DNA of 64,000 nucleotides from Shewanella sediminis HAW-EB3 (lineage in GTDB: Bacteria > Pseudomonadota > Gammaproteobacteria > Enterobacterales > Shewanellaceae), in the NCBI RefSeq assembly GCF_000018025.1, contig NC_009831.1, positions 1,178,001 through 1,242,000 on the forward strand. The letters are read 5' to 3'. Made by a program: the position numbers and the translations under genes. Below, one piece after another: positions 57,745 through 64,000 of the stretch. The number at the start of each line of letters is the position of its first letter. Position 1 is the first letter of the stretch. Under the pieces are notes generated by a model. That model worked only from the letters and a program-made list of their open reading frames with translations, was not told the origin of the DNA and searched no databases.

Positions 57745-57927
57745 ATGCATCTATCGAATGCTGAGCAGTGGGCTCAACTCTGTCATCGTCAAGCTGAGCT
57801 TGTCGAAAGTCTCTCAAAAACTTTCCCGGAACGTCGTGAAAATCATACCGATTTAGGTCTCTGCTGGCGAAGGCTGGAACAGCAAGTTAGACGTGGCGAG
57901 ACGCCGCGAGTCGATGATATAAAGTAG
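57745..57927 (+). CDS. Small conserved-type protein, unknown function
   Basis: The 60-residue product begins MHLSNAEQWAQLCHRQAEL and is rich in Arg, Glu and Trp. It is likely helical and cytoplasmic. The start at 57745 has AAGGATAACACT upstream, better than the in-frame ATG at 57694, which lies 35 bp past the MITE copy. A strong terminator follows at 57943. No family was recognised. Confidence 0.65.
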   Translation: MHLSNAEQWAQLCHRQAELVESLSKTFPERRENHTDLGLCWRRLEQQVRRGETPRVDDIK

Positions 57928-57942
57928 TGCTGTGACTCAATA

Positions 57943-57970
57943 AAAAAACCGCCGGATGGCGGTTTTTTTT
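57943..57970. terminator. Bidirectional terminator before TorF-family gene
   Basis: AAAAACCGCC / GGCGGTTTTT around GGAT with T-runs on both strands, between a rightward small gene and a leftward porin gene. Confidence 0.93.
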
Positions 57971-58001
57971 GGTGTTAATAATGGTTGGAACTAAATAGCT
58001 C

Positions 58002-58721
58002 TTAGAATGCGTAACTGGCGGTGGCCAGTACCGTGCCTTCATTCTTCCAGGGACCATCATCAATCATGTTATCGTCGCTGAGGTTGGTATCCAACCAGGC
58101 TAAAGACAAGCCTACACCTGCAAGCTCTGTGGAGACGCCGATGGAGTAATCCATATAGTCTTCTCCCCAATCTAAGTCTGCACCATCGCCATAGCTATAA
58201 CCCACATGGGCATCGATACTCCAGTTCTCGATAAACTCATAGGAGTAGTTAAGCTCAGTATAGTGAAGGTCTACATCTGCGTTGGCATAATCGTTGGTGT
58301 ACCACTGCGCCAGGTGGAAACCCGCAAAGTAGAACCCTACATTGGCCTCTAAATATTTACTGCTCTCATCTTGTCCCGGATAGGTGTAATAGGTCAGAGT
58401 GACATCGTACTCGAACTCTTCATCTTCACCGAACGCGCCCCAATAACCGGCGTAGATGTCTATCTCTACATCTGCATCATAGCTTTCATCATCAACATTA
58501 CTCGCCCATGCCCCTGCAAAGAAGCCGTTATCGGCGCTGTAGTCGATGCTACCCTGAACGGCAAAATCACCGGCCGTCTGTGAGACCCCGCGAAAACGGT
58601 AGTCACTGGTGACTCCAATTTCGCCCGATACTTCTGCCGATACCATAGGTGAGATTAGCGCTGCAGCCAATGTTAGGCCGGTAACCTGGGCAATCCGTTT
58701 TTTATTGAATTTTTTATACAC
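58002..58721 (-). CDS. TorF-family putative porin
   Basis: The 239-residue protein has a signal peptide (VTGLTLAAALISPMVSA) and the family start EVSGEIGVTSDYRFRGVSQT. Alternating beta-strand pairs end in ASYAF, the outer-membrane C-terminal Phe. TorF proteins form small outer-membrane barrels; the solute is unknown. It is acidic in the loops (YDADVEID, EDEEFEYD). It is transcribed alone from a promoter in the 137-bp gap before it. Confidence 0.9.
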   Translation of the reverse strand: MYKKFNKKRIAQVTGLTLAAALISPMVSAEVSGEIGVTSDYRFRGVSQTAGDFAVQGSIDYSADNGFFAGAWASNVDDESYDADVEIDIYAGYWGAFGEDEEFEYDVTLTYYTYPGQDESSKYLEANVGFYFAGFHLAQWYTNDYANADVDLHYTELNYSYEFIENWSIDAHVGYSYGDGADLDWGEDYMDYSIGVSTELAGVGLSLAWLDTNLSDDNMIDDGPWKNEGTVLATASYAF

Positions 58722-58858
58722 GGTAGTTTCTCCATTTTACTTTATTGACATAAATGACTGCTATGAGTCCATTTCATGTGTACCAAACAGCAGCTAAGTT
58801 GCTGTACCTCATGGTGTCGATTATGAAACTTAAGTTTCAATTTTAAGATCTATCTCTA

Positions 58859-59242
58859 TTAGCAAGGCTGTGTGATGTTCTGGTTATTCTGCTGGAAGAC
58901 CACATAGATTTTCTTACAGGTATCTAACACCTCCCATGTGCCTCTGAATCCGGCTGGGATGACAAATTTATCCCCTCTATTAACCTGTATCGATTGCCCC
59001 TGGCTATCTGTGATGATGCTGGAACCGGCGAGTATTTCGCAATATTCATGTTCGGTATAGCCGACCTTCCAGGCGCCTTTCGCTCCCGTCCATACGCCCG
59101 CATCAAATTGCTTACAGGGACTGGAGTAGTGATTTTCAACCCGTTGTAGTGGTTCGCCGGATAAGATCTTCTCCTGTTCCGGCCTGAAGTTTTCTACGTC
59201 AGGAAGGGAGGTCGAAAAGTTAATGATTGAGTCAATATTCAA
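58859..59242 (-). CDS. Cupin-domain protein (DUF861/cupin_3)
   Basis: The 127-residue protein has one cupin barrel: TGAKGAWKVGYTEHEYCEILAG and RGDKFVIPAGFRGTWEVLD. This is the cupin_3 form that occurs in amine and amino-acid catabolic clusters. It lies 75 bp downstream of mmsA on the same strand and is likely part of that operon. A catalytic or a regulatory role is possible; metal ligands are partly present (E and H residues). Confidence 0.8.
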   Translation of the reverse strand: MNIDSIINFSTSLPDVENFRPEQEKILSGEPLQRVENHYSSPCKQFDAGVWTGAKGAWKVGYTEHEYCEILAGSSIITDSQGQSIQVNRGDKFVIPAGFRGTWEVLDTCKKIYVVFQQNNQNITQPC

Positions 59243-59283
59243 GGTCCGTCATCTCCATCTGAATTAGCATTTAGCGTTAACAG

Positions 59284-59311
59284 CAAAGGTGCAGGCAAGG
59301 CTGCACCTTTG
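59284..59311 (-). terminator. Hairpin between mmsA and cupin gene
   Basis: CAAAGGTGCAG / CTGCACCTTTG with a 6-base loop and only a short T-run. It may attenuate the transcript into the cupin gene rather than end it. Confidence 0.5.
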
Positions 59312-59317
59312 TGATGA

Positions 59318-60817
59318 TTACTTCATCGTTGGCATGACAAACTCAGCCTGAGCATGCTTTGGTTTTGGCCAGCGGGCAGTAATAGCCTTACGCTTGGTAT
59401 AGAAGCGAACACCGTCGGGCCCATGCATATGTAGCGGACCAAACAGTGAACGCTTCCATCCACCGAAGCTATGGAAAGCCATAGGAACGGGGATCGGCAC
59501 GTTAACGCCGACCATACCAATCTGAACGTGATGACAGAAATGTCTCGCCGCCTCGCCGCTTTGAGTAAAGATGGCGGTGCCATTGCCAAATTCATGTTCG
59601 TTAATGAGTTCGAGCGCTTCGGCGTAATCATCGACTCTGACGATGGCCAGCACCGGACCGAAGATCTCCTCCTTGTAGATAGTCATCTCAGGGGTGACAT
59701 TATCGAACAGGCAGCCACCGAGAAAATAGCCCTGCTCGTGATCTGCAACCGTTAACTCCCGGCCATCGGCGAGGAGGGTGGCACCTTCTGCCACGCCGGT
59801 TTCGACATAGTCGGTGACCTTGGCCAGATGCTGCGCGGAGATCAAAGGCCCCATGTCCATCTCGGGAGTGACTCCGTTACCCACGCGCAATGCTTTAATC
59901 TGTGGCAGCAGTTTTTCAACCAGTGCATCGCCGGAGTTGCCTACCGCCAGTACCACAGATATCGCCATGCAACGCTCGCCGGCTGAACCATAGGCTGCGC
60001 CCATCAAGGCGCCAACGGCTTGATCTAAGTCGGCATCGGGCATGAGTAACATATGGTTTTTCGCGCCACCCAGTGCCTGTACACGTTTACCGTATTTAGA
60101 TGCCGTCTCATAGATATATTCGGCGATAGGGGTTGAGCCAACGAAACTCACGGCTTGAATATCTTTATGGGTCAGCAGGGTATCGACCGCCTCTTTATCA
60201 CCGTTTACGACATTGAACACACCATCGGGCAGACCCGCTTCACTAAGCAGTTCGGCCAGGCGCATCACAGAGCTCGGATCTTTCTCCGATGGCTTCATGA
60301 TAAAGGTGTTACCACTGGCAATCGCGATTGGGAACATCCACATGGGAACCATGACCGGGAAGTTGAACGGAGCAATACCGGCCACGACGCCGAGCGATTG
60401 ATTCACATGCCAGGCATCGACGCCGGTGCCTACCTGCTCGGTGTGCTCGCCTTTAAGCAGATGTGGAATGCCGCACGCAAACTCAACGACCTCCAGGCCT
60501 CGAATGATCTCGCCCTTGGCATCATCTAATACCTTGCCGTGTTCCCGGGTGATAAGCTCTGCTAACTCATCGATATTGTTTTCGACCAGCGCCTTGAACT
60601 TAAACAGGACTCTGGCGCGATTGAGTGGTGAGATCTGAGACCAGCTCTTATGTGCTCTCTTGGCTAACTCGATAGCGCCGGCAACTTCGGCCGCACTGGC
60701 CAAGGATACCGATGCTGTTTGCTCTCCGGTGGCGGGTTCGAAAACCTGACCCGTGCGCTCGCTTGTGTCAGTATGGCTGCCGTTAATGAAATGGGTGATC
60801 GTCTGCATCTTACTCAA
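59318..60817 (-). CDS. mmsA: Methylmalonate/malonate-semialdehyde dehydrogenase (acylating)
   Basis: The 499-residue enzyme oxidises malonate or methylmalonate semialdehyde to acetyl-CoA or propionyl-CoA. Diagnostic parts are ITHFINGSHTDTSERTG at the start, FNFPVMVPMWMFPIA, ALGGAKNHMLLMPDADLD and the catalytic Cys in GERCMA. It lies downstream of an omega-amino-acid transaminase whose product from beta-alanine is malonate semialdehyde, so the two genes form one pathway, as in the bau operon of Pseudomonas. The 101-bp gap between them holds no terminator. Confidence 0.95.
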   Translation of the reverse strand: MSKMQTITHFINGSHTDTSERTGQVFEPATGEQTASVSLASAAEVAGAIELAKRAHKSWSQISPLNRARVLFKFKALVENNIDELAELITREHGKVLDDAKGEIIRGLEVVEFACGIPHLLKGEHTEQVGTGVDAWHVNQSLGVVAGIAPFNFPVMVPMWMFPIAIASGNTFIMKPSEKDPSSVMRLAELLSEAGLPDGVFNVVNGDKEAVDTLLTHKDIQAVSFVGSTPIAEYIYETASKYGKRVQALGGAKNHMLLMPDADLDQAVGALMGAAYGSAGERCMAISVVLAVGNSGDALVEKLLPQIKALRVGNGVTPEMDMGPLISAQHLAKVTDYVETGVAEGATLLADGRELTVADHEQGYFLGGCLFDNVTPEMTIYKEEIFGPVLAIVRVDDYAEALELINEHEFGNGTAIFTQSGEAARHFCHHVQIGMVGVNVPIPVPMAFHSFGGWKRSLFGPLHMHGPDGVRFYTKRKAITARWPKPKHAQAEFVMPTMK

Positions 60818-60918
60818 TCCTTTTTTCCTGCGCTGCTGGTGTGGTAATTGGGTGTCTATTCCAGTCGCTCAGCACGACTGGAATATCTGTCTGTTGATCG
60901 ATTCAGGTTACTTGGCGG

Positions 60919-62256
60919 TTAACCCACAGCCCGGATAGCATCACCTAAGGTGTTGACTATCTGATCGATCTGCTGCTTATCGATGATCAATGGGGGGGAT
61001 ATTGCGATAATATCTGCGGTGGCCCTGACTAAGGTGCCATTGGCAAAGCAATGTTCGAAAATACCAAAGCCTCGCTTTCCAACGCCCTCTTCGCTGGGAG
61101 AGAATTGAATGCCACCGACTAAGCCAATGTTTCGTATGTCGATAATGTTAGGCAGCCCCTTGAGACTATGAACGGCCTCTTCGAAATAACCTTCCAGTTC
61201 TCTGCTACGTTCGAAAAGTTGCTCGTTTTGGTAGATATCCAGAGTCGCTATGGCCGCAGCTGCGGCGACGGGGTGGCCTGAATAGGTATAACCATGAAAC
61301 AGCTCGATACCATCCGGGCCTTGCATACTGGCATCGTAGATGGCGTCATCGATCAGTACGGCGCCCATGGGGATCGCTCCGTTGTTGAGCGCCTTGGCAG
61401 TGGTGATCATGTCTGGCGTAACGCCCCAGCGCTGGCTGGCAAATGCATCGCCTACTCGCCCAAAACCGGTGATCACCTCATCAAAAATCAGTAAGATGCC
61501 ATACTTCTTGGTGATCTCTCTGAGCCTTTGCAGGTAGCCTTCTGGCGGTAATATCACGCCGGCCGATCCTGACATAGGTTCGACAATCACTGCGGCGATA
61601 TTTTCAGCCCCGTGAAGTGCAACCAACTGCTCCAGCACATCCGCTTTTTCAGCTCCGGTCTTAGGCATGCCACGACTAAAGGCGTTGTCCTGCATATCTA
61701 ATGTATGGGGCAGATGATCGACACCGGGCAATAGTTGTTGACTGAAGGTCTTACGGTTCCCGCCGATGCCGCCGACGGATATTCCACCGAAGCCGACACC
61801 GTGATAACCAAGCTCGCGACCGATGAAACGCGTTCGTGTCGCTTCCCCCCTGGCTCTGTGGTAATTAATGGCAATTTTCAGGGCGCTATCGACCGACTCT
61901 GAACCAGAGTTGGTGAAGAACACCTTATTCAACCCTTCAGGACTGATTTGGGCCAGACGTTCGGCGAGTTCGAAGGCAATAGGGTGTCCCATCTGGAAAG
62001 AGGGAGCGTAATCCATTTGGTGGATCTGTTTACTTACAGCCTGCGAGATCTCTTTGCGTCCATGCCCTGCATTACAACACCATAGTCCTGCCGTGCCATC
62101 GAGTACGGGTCTGCCAGTGGTATCTTTGTAATACATGCCTTGTGCTTCGGCGAGCATTCTTGGTTTCGACTTGAACTGCCTGTTTGCCGTAAAAGGCATC
62201 CAGTAGTGTTCAAGAGATTGCGTTTCGCTTTGCATATTTGCCTGACTATCTGACAT
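60919..62256 (-). CDS. Omega-amino-acid (beta-alanine) pyruvate transaminase
   Basis: The 445-residue class III PLP enzyme moves the amino group from beta-alanine or related omega-amines to pyruvate. Seen: HYWMPFTANRQFK at the start, TNSGSESVDSALKIA, LIFDEVITGFGR and TTAKALNNGAIPMG with the PLP Lys. The start is ATG 62256 with GGGGTG upstream; a GTG at 62265 would add three residues. It is first in a leftward operon with mmsA and the cupin, and divergent from a PuuC-type dehydrogenase. Substrate choice among beta-alanine, GABA and diamines is not decided by sequence. Confidence 0.93.
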   Translation of the reverse strand: MSDSQANMQSETQSLEHYWMPFTANRQFKSKPRMLAEAQGMYYKDTTGRPVLDGTAGLWCCNAGHGRKEISQAVSKQIHQMDYAPSFQMGHPIAFELAERLAQISPEGLNKVFFTNSGSESVDSALKIAINYHRARGEATRTRFIGRELGYHGVGFGGISVGGIGGNRKTFSQQLLPGVDHLPHTLDMQDNAFSRGMPKTGAEKADVLEQLVALHGAENIAAVIVEPMSGSAGVILPPEGYLQRLREITKKYGILLIFDEVITGFGRVGDAFASQRWGVTPDMITTAKALNNGAIPMGAVLIDDAIYDASMQGPDGIELFHGYTYSGHPVAAAAAIATLDIYQNEQLFERSRELEGYFEEAVHSLKGLPNIIDIRNIGLVGGIQFSPSEEGVGKRGFGIFEHCFANGTLVRATADIIAISPPLIIDKQQIDQIVNTLGDAIRAVG

Positions 62257-62590
62257 AGCATACACCCCGATTCAGTATTATTCGTTGTTATTATGAGCGG
62301 TTGATATTTTCCATGCTATGTCAGAAATAATGAACATGAAAGCTTTTTGTTCGTTTATTTATAGCAAAATATGTATTTTTGTAAAATATATTGAAACTAT
62401 TGTTGAAAAATGGTCGGGTAAAAGCGTAATCTGGTGCTCTGCAGATCCTTACTGTGCACTTAGTTTGAGCTTTAGGTATCGAAGCCAAGTCGCTTACGAT
62501 ATAGGAATAGCTCTGCGTTTTACCGCTAAAGTGCGACCGGAGGGCTCCGTATGCGAAGCTATCATTATCATTACCCGTTAAGAGGTCATC
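62257..62590. promoter_or_regulatory. Divergent promoter region of the amine-catabolism cluster
   Basis: A 334-bp AT-rich region between the transaminase and the PuuC-type gene, with no gene of its own. It should contain both promoters and any shared operator; none was clear by eye. Confidence 0.45.
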
Positions 62591-64000
62591 ATGAGTACAC
62601 CTACAAATCGCAATCAATGGCAAAGCTTGGCCGATAAGTTAATCAGTGAAGGGGAGATTAAGTCCTCTGCATTTATCGATGGCGAATATCTTCCTTCGGT
62701 ATCGGGTGAGACCTTTGAATGTGTGAGTCCCATAGATGGCCGGATACTCTGTCACGTCGCCAGTTGCTCGTCCCAAGATGCCGATATTGCCGTAAGCAGT
62801 GCAAGGCAAGCGTTCGATGAGGGGAGTTGGTCGGCTCTGCCACCGGTAAAACGCAAACAGATAATGATACGTTTCGCCGATCTACTCGAACAGAATCAAG
62901 ATGAACTCTCCTTGCTAGAGACATTGGATATGGGTAAACCCATCCGCTATTCAGGCTGCGTCGATGTGGCGGGCGCTGCACGCGCCATTCGTTGGTCCGG
63001 TGAGGCTATCGATAAAATTTATGATGAGATAGCCCCGACGGCGCCAAATGAGATAGGCATGATCACCCGCGAGCCCGTTGGCGTGGTGGCGGCTATCGTG
63101 CCGTGGAACTTCCCTATCTTGATGGCGTGTTGGAAATTGGGCCCGGCTCTGGCGACGGGCAATAGTGTCATCTTAAAGCCTTCGGAGAAGTCACCTTTAA
63201 CGGCGATTCGTATGGCTCAGATAGCCATAGAAGCCGGGATCCCCAAGGGGGTATTGAACGTGCTTCCGGGCTTTGGTCATACCGTCGGCAAGGCATTGGC
63301 CCTGCATATGGATGTGGATACTCTGGTATTTACCGGTTCGACTAAAATCGCCAAACAGCTGATGATCTACGCCGGTGAGTCAAACATGAAACGGGTTTGG
63401 TTAGAGGCCGGTGGCAAAAGCCCTAATATCGTCTTCAACGATGCGCCGAATCTGCAAAAAGCGGCCGAAGCCGCCGCTTCTGCCATTGCCTTTAACCAGG
63501 GAGAGGTCTGTACTGCAGGTTCACGTCTACTGGTCGAGGCGGGGGTTAAAGATGAGCTGCTTGACCTGATTGCGAAAGAGTTGCTTGCCTGGCAGCCCGG
63601 TCATCCTCTGGATCCCGAGACGACCTGTGGCGCCGTTGTCGACAGGCAGCAGCTGGACAATGTGCTGAGTTACATTCGATCCGGCGTCGAGGAGGGAGCC
63701 GAGCTTATTCAGGGCGGCGGTCAGGTGATGGCCGAGAGCGGTGGCGTGTATGTCGAGCCAACCATCTTCTCTGAGGTGAATAATAAAATGACGATCGCTA
63801 AAGAGGAGATCTTTGGCCCGGTACTGTCGGTGATCACCTTCGATGGAATGGAGCAGGCGATAGAGATAGGAAATGACAGCATTTATGGCCTGGCAGCCGG
63901 CGTGTGGACCTCAGATATCAGCAAGGCCCATAAGACGGCGAAGGCATTGCGTAGTGGTATGGTATGGATTAACCACTATGACGGCGGCGACATGACGGCA
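62591..64000 (+). CDS. puuC: Gamma-glutamyl-gamma-aminobutyraldehyde dehydrogenase, PuuC type (3' end cut)
   Basis: This aldehyde dehydrogenase of putrescine catabolism oxidises gamma-glutamyl-GABA aldehyde using NAD. The visible 470 residues of about 497 run off the window end with no stop. Motifs: SAFIDGEYLPSVSGETF at the start, VPWNFPILMACWKLGPAL, FTGSTKIAKQL, VWLEAGGKSPN (catalytic Glu), C307 in GEVCTAGS and KEEIFGPVLSV. The final HYDGGDMTA block is a PuuC hallmark. The start is ATG 62591 with AAGAGG upstream. It is divergent from the transaminase. Confidence 0.9.
   Translation, partial: MSTPTNRNQWQSLADKLISEGEIKSSAFIDGEYLPSVSGETFECVSPIDGRILCHVASCSSQDADIAVSSARQAFDEGSWSALPPVKRKQIMIRFADLLEQNQDELSLLETLDMGKPIRYSGCVDVAGAARAIRWSGEAIDKIYDEIAPTAPNEIGMITREPVGVVAAIVPWNFPILMACWKLGPALATGNSVILKPSEKSPLTAIRMAQIAIEAGIPKGVLNVLPGFGHTVGKALALHMDVDTLVFTGSTKIAKQLMIYAGESNMKRVWLEAGGKSPNIVFNDAPNLQKAAEAAASAIAFNQGEVCTAGSRLLVEAGVKDELLDLIAKELLAWQPGHPLDPETTCGAVVDRQQLDNVLSYIRSGVEEGAELIQGGGQVMAESGGVYVEPTIFSEVNNKMTIAKEEIFGPVLSVITFDGMEQAIEIGNDSIYGLAAGVWTSDISKAHKTAKALRSGMVWINHYDGGDMTA

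Noticed and set aside
62318..62581. 87-codon frame between transaminase and puuC
   Set aside because: It fills the divergent promoter region, lacks a ribosome site and has no recognisable sequence.

Overview
The window is chromosomal DNA from a gammaproteobacterium, most likely a marine Shewanella. The evidence is a ten-heme OmcA/MtrC-type surface lipoprotein cytochrome, a large set of chemoreceptors, a GlyGly-CTERM secreted protease, a TorF-family porin, the pepA/holC/valS with lptF/lptG neighbourhood, and small conserved families of Shewanella and Vibrio. The genus call rests on protein recognition, not on a database search. The window is cut at both ends: an RsuA-type pseudouridine synthase lacks its start and a PuuC-type aldehyde dehydrogenase lacks its end.

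Layout. 1-8.2 kb holds the pseudouridine synthase, a LysR-type regulator, the decaheme cytochrome, a SatP-type acetate transporter, a POT-type transporter and an acetyltransferase. 8.4-18.5 kb is dominated by chemoreceptors: one giant receptor with a poly-HAMP array and two 573-residue paralogues, with the AMMECR1, Memo and radical SAM genes lying between the first and second. The spaces after the two paralogues carry REP-like palindromes, a heptamer repeat and a 63-bp relic of the memo gene. 18.9-33.4 kb holds valS-holC and pepA divergent from lptF-lptG. This block is interrupted between holC and pepA by about 7 kb carrying an orphan solute-binding protein, a small membrane protein, a second RsgA-like GTPase, a Cache-type chemoreceptor and a DCC-family protein. 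33.5-48.5 kb is housekeeping and regulatory: RDD protein, acetyltransferase, M32 carboxypeptidase, RhlE-type helicase, a response regulator with an EAL domain, two M24 peptidases, an MFS carrier, a ROK protein, a PAP2 phosphatase joined to a probable outer-membrane barrel, and an FKBP.

49-54.2 kb looks like one leftward operon: a GlyGly-CTERM metalloprotease, a small lipoprotein overlapping it by 4 bp, and an OmpR-type response regulator and histidine kinase that also overlap by 4 bp. 54.4-58.7 kb carries small membrane proteins, a degraded MarR gene, a DUF368 polyprenyl-phosphate transporter and a TorF-family porin. 58.9-64 kb is a divergent catabolic cluster for beta-alanine and probably polyamines: omega-amino-acid transaminase, semialdehyde dehydrogenase and cupin on one side, PuuC-type dehydrogenase on the other.

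No tRNA, rRNA, CRISPR array, intact insertion sequence or prophage was seen. The mobile-type DNA is a MITE-like element with ATACCAATCGGTAT ends (one 265-bp copy, one 68-bp internally deleted copy, two remnants) and the REP palindromes. The strongest leads are the protease/two-component operon, the divergent AMMECR1-Memo/radical SAM set, the orphan cytochrome with a collagen-like tether, the PAP2-barrel fusion, and the holC-pepA insertion.
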